This document shows positions 1 through 12,100 of a DNA stretch of 64,000 nucleotides, in pieces. Every line of letters starts with the position of its first letter. Position 1 is the first letter of the stretch. The notes beneath the pieces were generated by a model. That model was not told the DNA's origin. It saw nothing but the letters and a program-made list of their open reading frames with translations, and ran no database searches. Source of the DNA: Adineta vaga (taxonomy: Eukaryota > Rotifera); NCBI GenBank assembly GCA_021613535.1, contig CP075497.1, positions 11,160,001 to 11,224,000 of the forward strand, written 5' to 3'. Both the position numbers and the translations under genes were made by a program.

Positions 1-855
1 AATCTGATTCAAATGTTTTTTGGTTTATTTACACGAACATTAAATGTAGCTTTTGGTATCGATTGGTCAATCAATTCCTTAGCTTATTGTAAACTTCGAT
101 CTTACTTTTTTCAAGTCTGTTCAGCTTTATCTTATACTTGTATGACATTAGCAACAATTGATCAATATTTAGCAACATGTTCAAATCCATTGTGGCAACG
201 ATATAGTAATATTAAATTAGCACGATGGTTATTTTTAATATTTACAATTATTTGGATGTTACATGGCATTCCAGTCTTATATTTCTATGATCATCGTGTA
301 GCAAATACAACAAATCAAACGATTTGTACAATAACAAATGGAACATTTCAAAAATATTTTAGTTATTTTAATTTACTTATTTTACTTTGTTCTATGCCAA
401 TTTTTATTACGATTTTATTCGGAATTTTAGCTTATCGAAATGTTCAACATTTAACCTATCGAGCTGTTCCACTTGTTCGACGTGAGACAGACAAACAATT
501 GACAATTATGGTCTTAATTCAAGATGTTTATAATTTATTTTTTCTTCTACCTTACATTATTGTTTATGCAATACAATTGAACTTAAGTATCGATGTTGAT
601 TCGATTTATGCTGCACAAATCGAACTTGCTTCAGCTATTACAAGTGCTTTCTATTATATACCATTTTCTGTAAGTATTCATTTGATGAATGTATATGAAC
701 ATTGACTGCAATAATAATGATCTATTTAGAGTGCATTTTATATTTATGTATGTGTATCGGAACGATTTCGACGACAATTCCTTTATGTACTTTTCAAGAT
801 TCATATTAATCGATGTCGAAAAGATTTAGCAAGAAATCAAATCTTACCTGATTGA
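1..855 (+). CDS. Rhodopsin-like 7TM receptor, 3' part
   Basis: The gene enters from the left edge in frame (codons run from base 1). Exons are <1-669 and 730-855; the intron 670-729 starts GTAAGT and ends TTTAG, and splicing replaces a premature stop with the tail S-A-F-Y-I-Y-V-C-V-S-E-R-F-R-R-Q. What remains covers the end of TM2 through TM7. TM3 ends IDQYLATC in place of the usual DRY, TM5-TM6 are clear, and TM7 carries PF(x)nFYIY followed by a basic cytoplasmic helix of about 30 residues. Asn-linked sites (NTTNQT) lie in the second extracellular loop. This style of class A receptor is typical of expanded rotifer chemoreceptor or neuropeptide receptor families; the ligand cannot be told. 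The N-terminus and TM1 are outside the window. Confidence 0.82.
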
Positions 856-1726
856 TGAAAGATATGAATTAAAACTTGAAATTATCTCTGCTTATTCTTT
901 TTTGCTTTTTTAAATAAATGAACTAGATTTATCGACAGTAGTCTATATCAATCTCAAACGATTGAATATCTCGTGCTTAAGAAGGTATATTCTATAAGAT
1001 ACATGATTCTCAACAGAGACGTATGTAAATTAAATTGCGACATAGACTCGTTGAACTTCAAAAATGCCTTTTAAAGTGTAGGATTAAAATAGTACGAGAA
1101 AAGTAGTCATGTGATAAGTGATCATCAACTCGAATTTACCTTGTACACGAAAAGTAATCTTCTCTTACTTTAGTTCTATAATTAATATTACATTATCAAA
1201 AAAGTCGACTGTAAAAAACTTTGTCTTGCCATTGCTTAGATCTTTCTATTTATTCTCGAAATGAAAGAATATATCTGGCTAAAAGGTCATATATATACAT
1301 CCGTCACAATATCGCTCGATTAGAACTCTAACAAAAAGAGCATGGCTGGCAATCTGTTGAAGTCTAGATAAAAAAAAAACAGAATTGTCTTTCACAGATT
1401 TTTATCTAATTGAAAATGACAAACGAAAAAGATGGATATCAAGAAAATAGACTTAAAATAATGTCATAAAATGAGACAATGTAATATGTTATCTCTAAAC
1501 GAGTTTAAAATGCAATTAACCATTGAAATATTTTAAGTGAATATCACTTGATGTCAAATTCATTTTCTAACATAAACATGTCTTTTTACCACTATATTGA
1601 CAATTAACGTCTCATGCCTACGCCCACATCTCCATATATCTGCGTATATATATATATATAAACACAAAGACAAGCATTCTATATTCTCTTACATACAGAC
1701 ATACAGGCGTTCTAACGATTAGTATC
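856..1726. other. Gene-free stretch
   Basis: AT-rich spacer between the receptor and the secreted-peptide gene. There is a short TA run near 1648-1660. I see no open frame with splice support and no RNA gene. Confidence 0.5.
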
Positions 1727-2061
1727 ATGCATATTTATCACTATTGCTTATGCCTTTTGGCGTTCGTTATTGTCATGATCAAGTATGTTCATTTGATTGA
1801 AAAATAATATATATTCTTCTTGTTTAAATTTCTTAATTTAGCTCAAGATATATCGATCGATCCTTTGATAATGATCAAGAAGATGATGATTTTTATTTCC
1901 CAAGTAGTTATTATTTAAATCGTGCTTCTCGATCTTATGCTTTGGAACGATATTTACGCAATATGATCGCTCACGATAATGAAAAAGAAGATGATGCTGC
2001 ATCATTTGAAAGACGAGGCAAATCTATTACCAAAGGTGATCCACGAGAATTTATGGGTTAA
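1727..2061 (+). CDS. Secreted peptide / neuropeptide-like precursor
   Basis: Two exons, 1727-1782 and 1842-2061, joined across a 59-nt GT..AG intron, give a 91-residue protein. The first ~19 residues (MHIYHYCLCLLAFVIVM) form a signal peptide. The rest is short, charged and cysteine-free, with an acidic stretch, a helix-like segment (SYALERYLRNMIAHD), a dibasic RR site, and a last fragment ending D-P-R-E-F-M-G before the stop. A C-terminal Gly exposed at the end of a precursor is the usual substrate for peptide amidation, so a mature peptide ending in Met-amide is possible. I recognise no known peptide family; the helix resembles secretin-superfamily peptides only loosely. The signal peptide and splice are seen; the hormone role is inferred. 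Confidence 0.6.
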
Positions 2062-3378
2062 ATATTGACTTTGTCTTTTTTCTATTATGTACTTCTCTTT
2101 TATTCAAAGAAAATAAATGAACAGTCAATCTATTGAGAAAAATTTCTCTATTCACTAATAGTACAGATATATTCGGTAGAATTCGAAAGCTTTATGTCAA
2201 CGGTAGACAATAAGAATCAATTTATTCTAATTGATTTACCGTACTATGTCTGTCAGTGCATCGACTGTCTGTAAAATTAATGTAATATATATCAATGATA
2301 GCATGCTTTCACATTGATCATAGTTGTGTTTAAACATTATTGTAAAAACATTTTGATCATCAAACTGACAAAAACAAACAATTCAAGTTAACATTTTCGA
2401 TGAATCATTCGATATCCTTCAGAAAAGAAAGAGACACATAACGTATATTTAATCGTCCATCAACGAGTAATTACGATCAATATCTAACTCCTCCACAAGA
2501 GAACATTACTATTTTTCTTGTTGTCTGATCATCATAGAACAGTAATAACTGAAAGATGACAATATACTTTGACATATACTTGATAGCGAGTTTTCCTAAT
2601 CGATTTCAAATAGGAAAAACATTAACGAAACTTTTGTTTTTCGAAGAAAAACTAAATGAGAAAAGATGCTTCAATTAATTCAAGATAATTATCATCTCTG
2701 TGATCATAGAGGTAGAAATTGATTACCAGTACTCTACTTTCTTTCTTTCAAAAGAATAATCTTATACATAATAGATATAATTGGGTATGGATGTGTTTGA
2801 TAGAATATTGATGTTTATAGATTTCGAAACTAGATTATCTCGTTATATTATTTATATGCGACTTAACAGAAAAGAATATAAGATGTGATTTATATTATGT
2901 AATAAACTATTCAAGTTGTTTAGAAATTCAAATGGTTTCTTTTCATTCATTGGATATATGGATACTGACGTCACTTGTAAATAGAACAACTTTCTTATTA
3001 AAGGATGCTATTACTCATACTTCATATTACACGAATACTGATTCTTTAATTCATAAATAAAACCATACAAAAGAAACACGAAATGCGAGCAGTCTTCTCT
3101 TCCCATCGAAATTAGTCATGTCGACATAAAAAATGTCTAATGAAGTATCGATAATAATTTATTTATTTGACATATTTGTTTTTATTCGTCATTGCAAATT
3201 TCATCTTGTTTAGATATACAACACATATAATAAAAGACAAAGTTATACATATATAACACTAATCTAACCAATGAGAGAAGAAAAGAAAAAGAAATTTAAA
3301 TGACTAAATCAATTGATCTTTATTTATTTTTTTCTCTCTCTTTAATACATCGAAGATTGTCTTTGATATTTCATATTA
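2062..3378. other. Gene-free stretch with a CRE-like octamer
   Basis: No supported coding sequence. A perfect palindromic TGACGTCA lies at 2966-2973. Several AATAAA-type poly(A) signals occur just after the peptide gene (for example near 2111) and near 3056. The 70-residue frame at 3300-3512 is antisense to the secreted cysteine-rich gene and is not a gene. Confidence 0.45.
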
Positions 3379-4817
3379 TTAACATGATATTAATCGACCA
3401 TGATATTTTGAACAGATATAACAACGTTCTTGAAACCATGTTCGTTGATTTGGTAAGATTAATCGATGAGAATTTGTACTTATTTGAAGTACACATGGTT
3501 TTGTCTGCTTGACGGATGTTGAAATCGGTGAATCTAATCGAAGTTCACCAATAGCAGCTCGTTGTGGAGGATCACTTTCTATATTGATTTTGAGAATTTG
3601 ATCACAATTAATACATTTTCTTTCTCCATTTACACACATACAAGATCGACATTTATCATTTGGTGGTGTAAACCATTTTGAACCTGGCGGAAAATAATAC
3701 AGCAATGGAATTGGTTGTGTTTTTTGTATAAGACAGGAACGATTACATGTTGAATGAAGAAATTCACATGATAAACGACCATCTAATGTACACGAACATT
3801 GTGTACATTTCTGATGATCAATCCAAGATGTTTCACGAGGTATTTCAATGTAACGACTGGATTTTTCACTAATATTTGAGGATACGATACGTTCAATTAA
3901 TATGCAATATTGCGGTATTGTACCGGATGAACATTGCTGTCGAATTCGTACTGTTGAAGCACGTCGTTGAATATTAATTGAAGGAGATGTATTACTCCTT
4001 GGATATGGATTATTTCTATTTGAATAAAAAAAATCAATTAGTAGGAAGTGTATTCAATCAGAAAACTACATTGATTAAATCTTGTTTTCTTTATCGGAAG
4101 TCACGACATATTTTTCTGATCACGTACTCATTTCCCGTGTTTTTTTACTCAAAATAGTTTTCCTTCTGATTGAAAAAAAAGAACAGTAATATTAATATTG
4201 AGAATTACCTCGATGTAAATAGCTGTGATCGAGTTGTTATTCTTCGTTGCTGTCGAGTTTTTGTCCGATTTCCTTTTAATACTGGTGGTTTTCGACATAA
4301 CCAATGACCATTTTTCGAACATTTACATCCCGTACAACTATCTCGTGAACGAACACGCATACCTATTCGATTTGCTGAACATATCACAGATCGTTGTCGG
4401 ACAGTAATTATATTTGGAATAGGCCATTTTGCTAAATCCTTTGGTGTTGGTGATGAACCATGAAATGGTCGAAGTAAAGTCAATGAATCAGCAATAGCAG
4501 TAGGAGGTTTGTCTGATCGTCGTTGACTATAAAAGATACGAACTTTACCTTGTTCACATACACAATACGGTGCACCTGGGATATCCATGCGACCCCAGGT
4601 GGCACCATTGATAAAACGTTGTCCTTGATGCCAACATTCACCTGATTCAAAATCAGGTCCTAACCATGTATAAAGTTGAATATCAACTGGACGACATTCA
4701 GCATTACTATCACCATTGGGTGGTGTGAGAACGAGACCTAAGCATTGCTGCTCAGGTCTCGATCCTAACAATAAGAGTAGGACAAACACAAGGAACAACA
4801 CACGACACGACAAAGTT
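3379..4817 (-). CDS. Secreted cysteine-rich protein with FN1/VWC-like repeats
   Basis: Exon A is 4817-4209 and exon B is 4015-3379, joined in phase (AG|A) across a 193-nt intron. The start of exon A encodes a strongly hydrophobic signal segment (VLFLVFVLLLLLG). Then follow a fibronectin-type-I-like module (C-W-H-Q-G-Q-R-F ... G-x-x-W ... C-V-C), a VWC-like module (CTGCKCSKNGHWLC), and in exon B three more CxxCxC motifs (CTQCSC, CRSCMC, CYIC), each preceded by an aromatic residue and 'W' as in chordin-type VWC repeats. The product is probably extracellular and may bind a growth factor or matrix. No ATG precedes the signal segment in frame: exon A begins at an acceptor (TTTTCTTGTAG) and the likely 5' exon near 4887-4930 is open but lacks an ATG, so the start is unresolved. 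Confidence 0.62.
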
Positions 4818-4930
4818 CTACAAGAAAAGATCAATCTAATTCATTATTTATTCAAATTGATGATTTTATATTTCTTAATCTACTTACATTAAAACACAGA
4901 TCAGTGTAGAAGCCAGACTCTTTTTATACA

Positions 4931-7379
4931 GCTGATAATGTTGTTCGACAATGTGTCACTTCCAGATGATCGGATCTAAATGTCAATAATTCTAGACTTA
5001 TGATATCATCTACTTGTTCGTAAGTATCGATTGAGAAAAAGAAAAAGAAGAAGAAACAAATAAACAGAAATTCTGTCTAGAGATTTCTATGATTCTACTT
5101 TTCTTTTCTTTTTTCATAGAAAATATTCATCTATGATTCACACTCTTTCTTGCAATATTAGATTAAGTGCAAAGAAAAAGAAAAGAAAACGTTATTGCAC
5201 ATCAACATACAAGTCATTGTTTATAAGGTATACTCATACCGGATACATTAAAAAGCACTTGTCAATCAATGGTATGTCAATGTCTTGTTGGATTGCAATG
5301 TGTTTGGATAGAACTATATATATACAAGTCGAATTTGTTCTTCAAGGTAGCATCCAAATAATTCAAATGAATGGAAAATGAGAAGTCGTAGAAGAAAAGA
5401 AAAGAAAGGAGAAATACGATCAACATCAGCATATAATCTAAATGTTTGAATAAGCGTCAAAGTAATGTCCCTCTTGGTTTCAAGTAGATCAACATATAAA
5501 GACGGTACTTATCAATTAGAACAGAATACAAAGGCTTTCATATTTTTCAATACAAGCAATCTTGTAAAAAAAATGAAAACCGATCATATATATGAACATA
5601 ACCTACCTCTTCACTTTTCTCTTCTACGTTTTCAAACAAAAGTTACTAACGTCGTATTCTTTTACTTAAGTTTTCTTCTCTCTGAGAGAAAAAGAATTTC
5701 AAATTATTTCAAAGACTTCAGACAACACACAACAAGTAATCAGCTGTATATACATATACATATAAATGTCTCCTTTCCGTCTTTTTTTTTGTTCTATCAA
5801 TGAAAATATTTTGAAGAAAGAAAAAAAATGTCAAGAATTTATACCGAAAAAGAAAAACTCTTCATCTGAAGGTTCTCATTTAGCGTACATACTTCAAGTA
5901 TAATCTTGCATTTTTTTCTAATCTTCTTATGACTTCTAAGAAAAACAAAAATAATACTCAAAGAAAACAAATTTATCTCTTTTATCAATTTGTTTTCTAG
6001 AAAGCACGAAAAAAAGATCATTCTTGAAATCAGGACAACATTTTCGAAGGATTTCAATATCTAAGCAATGTATATGTCTGACTATAGGATACTCAATCTG
6101 ATATATTCTATCAAACGTCCTCAATTGCGAACTATAGAACGAACGACATGATACATTGATATTTATGCAGATGACAACGAGTCAACCAAGTATCTTTCAT
6201 TGCAAAATCAAATGAGACTGTTTTGTAATTTAGTCCGAGCGATCGACTCTGTTAACAATCCCATGTGGTTTTAATCGATATATATATACAAACATATCTG
6301 ATATAGCTCAGTGTGTATATTTTTTTATGGTTGATGGGTCAAAGTTAATCTATGTAGGAGGAATAAAAAAAGAAAAGAAAAGTTCTTCTAATCTATTGAG
6401 GAGAAAATGTAACATTTCTATTCTTATCAACATAGAATCTAAAGAAAAACAACTTATTTGATTATTTTCATGACAAAATGACAAATTCTTCTAATATTTA
6501 TCTTTTGGGAATCTTCATTGTTATTGTTTGTTTTTTATTAGTTTTCGTACCTTCGAGATGTTTCGATCCGAGAATAGTATTTGAACTCGAATTTGTTCTC
6601 TTGTTTTGTTTATCAAGTATTCAATAAGATACATGTATGAGACGAAGAAAAGAGAGAAAGTGATGGAATTTATATCTCATCATCATCATCATCTTCAATG
6701 GCATGCTCAGATTCCCTCTTTTCTCTCTCTCTCACATTTACAGCGTGCGACAATGACCTTCAAGCTTCTCGCGTCGATACATTCACACACACACGGAAGA
6801 CTAAATGCTAGAAGGCAGATTTTTCTCATCTATGAACATCTGATGGATTCATTCCTTCATAGTAATTATCACTAACTAAGAAAATTGAATTATGATTCTT
6901 TTGCTTTTCTCTGTCAAGGTTCTTCTTTTCCTCTCAATTACGGAAATCAAACAAAGCGGAGATTACCTGTTCGTGATCAGTTATGATAATGAATTAAGCA
7001 TGCGTCACACATACGATCATCACCTTGGTTTGAATAAGACAACCTTGACAAAAGATCTGCTTTATATACTCTATCATATATATATGTTATCCTTTAGTTG
7101 TGAATTACATATGTATGTGATATACAACTGAATAATCGATGAGAAGAAGAGGAAAAAAAGAAAGAATCCTATATACACAATGAAAGATCATAAATCACTC
7201 TAATATAGTTGTTTGTATAGTTGCAATATTTTACTCTTTATCATAACCATGACAACGAATGGTTTTTTTTCTTCATATGTAATTATATTGAAACAAAGGA
7301 GAGAAATTCTATTTATTTGTTCATTGTACACAAAGAAAAGAAAAAACTAAATTATTCGGATTTGGATGAAATTTTTTGA
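4931..7379. other. Gene-free stretch
   Basis: About 2.4 kb of AT-rich DNA with poly-purine and poly-pyrimidine tracts, a (CAT)n run near 6678-6693 and a CA run near 6783-6793. Several open frames of 60-110 codons occur here, but none has a splice partner, a sensible amino-acid composition or a resemblance to any family I know. I see no gene. Confidence 0.45.
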
Positions 7380-7649
7380 TTAATTCGTCTGTGCAGCACC
7401 ACCTGTACCTAAACAATGAAATAAATTTCAAATTTTTAAAGATAAAAATCTCCTACTTGATGTTGCTGTCATACTACTTTGAGCTGTTGCTGTTGGTAAT
7501 GTTTGTCCAGCTGTACCTGTTCCACTACCTGTTTGTCCGGCAGTTCCTCCTGTTTGATTTTGTGTTGCTAATTCACCAACTGTACCTGCAGTTCCTTGTC
7601 GTTCAGTTTCGGTAGATTGTTCTCCACTTGCTGATTTTTCACTTGACAT
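7380..7649 (-). CDS. Small disordered Gly/Thr/Gln-rich protein
   Basis: Exons 7649-7457 and 7408-7380, with the intron 7456-7409 starting GTAGGA and ending TTTAG; the junction restores S-S-T-G-G and a clean stop. The protein is 73 residues, starts MSSEKSASGEQ, and is made almost only of Gly, Thr, Ala, Gln and Ser, with repeated GTAGQT/GGTAGQ units. It has no cysteine, no aromatic residues and no signal peptide. This composition is like that of small hydrophilic, heat-soluble proteins, some of which are desiccation-related in rotifers and plants, but there is no diagnostic motif and the role is unknown. The ATG is followed by an acidic, polar N-terminus, which supports the start. Confidence 0.55.
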
Positions 7650-9156
7650 GTTGCTTGAAAAGTTGAATAATGACGAAATGAAAGAAGAAAAAAAAGAAAC
7701 AACGCCATTATAATCATATGCTGAGTCAACAAATTGTTCTGTTATATTGAATAGAAACAGAACAAAACTAAATATGGCTTCATACTACTCAGTGATTTCT
7801 GTTCTTATCAAAGTACAATTACAATAGATCGTTTGACTTGCCATTGTTTATGAATCATTTCTGAAGAATTCTTTATTCTAGAAATGATTATGAAAGTAAC
7901 GTTCGTTATCTGCGGAGATTATTAAAACAATTCAATAATGAATGTAATTTCTTGTTTAATGCTCAGTCTTATCAATCACGAATGATTAGTCAGTAATTGT
8001 TCGATTGGAAATAAAGTACTGTCTTATTCCATTTCATAATTTTATTCTTTAAATAAAATGCCGTCCATCTGTTGTTTCATCTCCTTTGCAATTCATATGA
8101 GATGAATATATATTCTTAACTTTCTCTTTTCTTTTCTTTATTCTAACTTGTTGACGAATCAATTTCATTGAATGATCATCATCCATTCAATCCTAATCGA
8201 ACAGCACCTACACACAATCGTTAAAAATCATTTTAGAATTATAAATCTCTTCTCTTATATTCAATCAATGCTATTCTTTACTTTTCGCATCATAAAAACG
8301 TGCTTAGCTTCACTGAACACAAATATAGAAACTCATCAACAATCGATTATCGAACATTTTTATTTCTTTCGCTTATAGAAATATTCTCTTCCCGACTTTA
8401 AAATGAGAAAATAATCATAATGTTGTTCGTTCTTTCTCTCTCTCTTTCTCTCTTCTACCAAAAGAAATCAAATTTCTTGAGAAAGAACCATTCGTAAATT
8501 ATAATCTTTCATGTCATTTATCATCTATGTTACTTACTACCTGAATCGTCATTGAACTGTCTGCGTCTTTTTTTTTCTTACTCCAGAGTACTTATCAATA
8601 AAATTAGAGATGAAATATGTCATTTACCATCCACATCTCTTGGACAAAACTTAATTATCAAACTGATTGCATGTTTGTACCAATATCGTGAGTAAGAGGA
8701 AAGAAACGATTAAGTATTGAACAACTCTGTTAGAAGAAGAAATTGTCATGATGTCAAATAATTAAGAAGTTGTTTGTTGGTCATGAAAGGAAATGATTCA
8801 AGAGAAGAAAAAAATAAATTTTGCTCAAAGATCGATTGATTGTCTATACGCATTTCGTTTTGAATGATAAATTAACGAAAATCCTATAGATATATCATTG
8901 ATTAAAAGTTTTTCGTCTTTATTTAACAAGAAGAATCCACAATCAACAAAACTCGATGAAAACAGGTAAAAGATTTTTTGTTCGAGAAGATTTTTTTCGA
9001 TACGACGGGAGCGGATTGACAACCATTTTGTCTAAAGAGAGAAAAAACTGAAATTATCTTTTGAAGTTAAGAAAAAAATGATCATGCAATTAGTTTCACA
9101 TAACAAAAGAAGATTTATTAGATCAATACCAATCATTTATTTTTCTTTACTTTTTT
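7650..9156. other. Gene-free stretch
   Basis: No supported gene. The 65-codon minus-strand frame at 8825-9022 has neither splice sites nor a family resemblance. A CT-rich microsatellite-like patch lies near 8432-8456. Confidence 0.45.
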
Positions 9157-12100
9157 TTAGGATTTTTCTGCATATGCTTTTAGATATCTAAATTTAATAA
9201 ATTCGATTTTCTATATCATTTCAAATGAAATGAAAAGAATCATATGAAAAATATGATTGTTTACCTTGAATAAGATTTAGGTAAGAGGAGACCTTTTTTG
9301 ATTGGTTTATCTTTAAGTATGCCTGTTAAACGATCTAATTGTGTAGCTGATAATCGTCCTTCATTAATCATTTCTGTATGAGCTGATCGTCGTACGAATT
9401 GCATTCGTTGATTGGCAACAATCATTGCTGGTGTGGATGGCAATGATTTTGTACGAGATAATTCCTGTTCGGATTGCCAATGAGCTGATACACTACGAGT
9501 TAGAGGAGGTGCACGTGTCCACCGATCAAAATCTTCGTTTCGGTGATTCCATTTACATGGTTCACGAATAATAATTGGAGACTGACTATCACGAATGCTT
9601 TGTTGATACCATTCATGTGGTGGCTAAAAGTTTAATTTGAATTTTTTGGTTTTTGAAATAAAAGAAAGATGGAGATTTACTTTAGATAATTCATCAAGTC
9701 GAGCTGAATCGGGAAGTTTAGGATGAACATTACATCTTTGACTTGAACGATAACCTGGAGTATCAATCCAATTTGATAAGGATTTCTCTTTAGATTTGAT
9801 TAAATCAAAATCAAATGGTGTACGAAGATTTCGATGAAAATCCATTACTGTTTCTTCGTTTGAATATGGTGAATAAGTAAGTGATGGATAATCAGGATTG
9901 AATGAAAATGAAACAGAATGATGATTCTATTTTTCAAAAGAAGAAAAAAAAAGAACAGAAATTTTTCAGTGAAATTAATTTCTATCAAACTTGTTGTAAA
10001 TAAGTTCGCATTTGTTCACGAGCATTTTCAATTGAATTCAATTTTTGTGTACTGTATGGATAAACTGGACCTGTTGTTGTGAAAAAAAGCGTATCATCAA
10101 TAGGACGATTTTCTCTATAAATAGAAGAAAAAAGAAGAAATGAGGTTTTAAATGTGCATTCATACTTACTTTAAACTAGTCAATCGAACACGTTCCATAT
10201 TTCTCGCAACGAAATCAATCTCCGGTGGTTGAGTATCATTGAAAGATGGAAAGGTTTGTCCTTCGATTGATTCTCCATGTGTACTATAATTATGTTCAAT
10301 AATTGGATGTTCTTCTTCGACGGAAGGTTGTGGAGGTGGAGTTGTCGATGGCAATCGATCATCAGTTGAAAATACTAAAAAAAGAATTAAATAAAATTTC
10401 GGATTTTCTTTGAAGGTTAAGAAGTACATTTGATTTCGTTTTCTGATAAAGGTACACCGAAATCTTTATTTAATGATGTAATCATTTTCATTGTTGGAAA
10501 TAATTGATATCGAGCCGAGGAATTTAATCTATGTACAAGAACAAGCTAAAGGAGATTTGAAGTAGATTATCGATACATGAAGACAAATATTTCACAAACT
10601 TGATGTAATTTTTCTAAGGCTTCAAATGTTTCTTTTGTTAAACTATTACGAATGAATATTAGTGGATGAGATACAATATTATTCAATGTTCGAGATAATC
10701 GAATATGGATTATATCAATACCAAACTTTACGTAGAGACGTTCATTAAAATGTACCGAAGAATCATAAAGTATTTCTATATCTAATCGCAAAAATAAATG
10801 AAAATTAGAGGATTTTTTTATTTATTTACTTTGTCCTTTTGGTTTCGGTATTGCTTCATAAAGCAGATCGATTGCTTCTTCTTTTCGACCTTCGAGAACA
10901 AAAATATGTTGTTCATCATCAAATAAATGAAATCCAGTAAGAATATTTAAATTCGTATTTTCTTGTTGAACACTAAATTAATTTAATAAGAGAATCACTT
11001 TTCTTTTTCATCGGAAATTTTTACTTACTCAGTTAATTTATATGTTGATAACGTTGTTACTTGTGCATGAACTGGTTGATTATCGAAATTCAATGCTTTA
11101 GCATTCAATATACGGATACATGTTTGAAGTGCAGTTAGAAATGTTGTATTATTATAGGGAAATACAAAAGCAATTCGAGAAAATGGTGCTATCTAAATTC
11201 ATAGAAGGAAATGATTTTTTTTATAGGAAGAAAATCAAGATCAATTTTACGATTGTTGTTGGTAATTGTCGATCATCTAAAAGACGATGTTCAATTTGTG
11301 GTACTAATGGTTTTGCTAATTTGACAAGAATTTTCATTTGAGTACCACTGGAAAGAAAATCTCCTTGTTGCATACTCAAATTTTCATTGAATAAGGAATG
11401 ATTTGCACCCGATGTTCGTCCTAAAACACAGATATTTATTCTATTTCTTTTCAATCAATGATTTACCTGAATGATTTCCAGGTGCATGACAAGGAACGAC
11501 TGGAATATAGAATTCTAACGATGTTTGCCCAAGCCATAATTCAGTTAAATCTAATTTTACACAACCATATGGATGCCAATTCAGTTCGTCTTTTGATTTA
11601 TGATATTTCAGTTTGCCTAATTGAGAAGAAACGAAATCGAAATTGAAGGATTGTTCAAAGATGCACTTACCAGAAACTCTTCCAATATCTTCATCGGTAC
11701 TTTCAGTTCCAAAAACACTTCCAATCCGTCTTCGAGCATGTTCACATTCATCTCGATCATGAAGTTCAATGTTAACAAATGGTGAATTACGAAAATGACT
11801 CAAAACATTTTCATCGATTAAATCTTCAAAAAAAAATCAAATAACTACCGATAATCATTATAAATTTTCTTTACTTGTTAAATAGATATGAGTATCATGC
11901 CAATAGATATGACGTGCTTGAGATTTCTTTGGTGTTTGATGAATAGGTTGACTGAATAATTGATACGAACAATAAACTGGTTCACATCTAAATAATATAC
12001 GATGAAGATATTTTCTTTTACAGATATAAGAAGAAATGAAACCTTTGTTTTAATTCCGTGTAGGAAATTGGTGTTGACGGCATATTTTCTGCATGACATA

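Noticed and set aside
5133-6875. Several open frames of 60-112 codons on both strands
   Set aside because: No ATG or splice consistency, low-complexity products, no family resemblance; treated as chance frames in AT-rich DNA.
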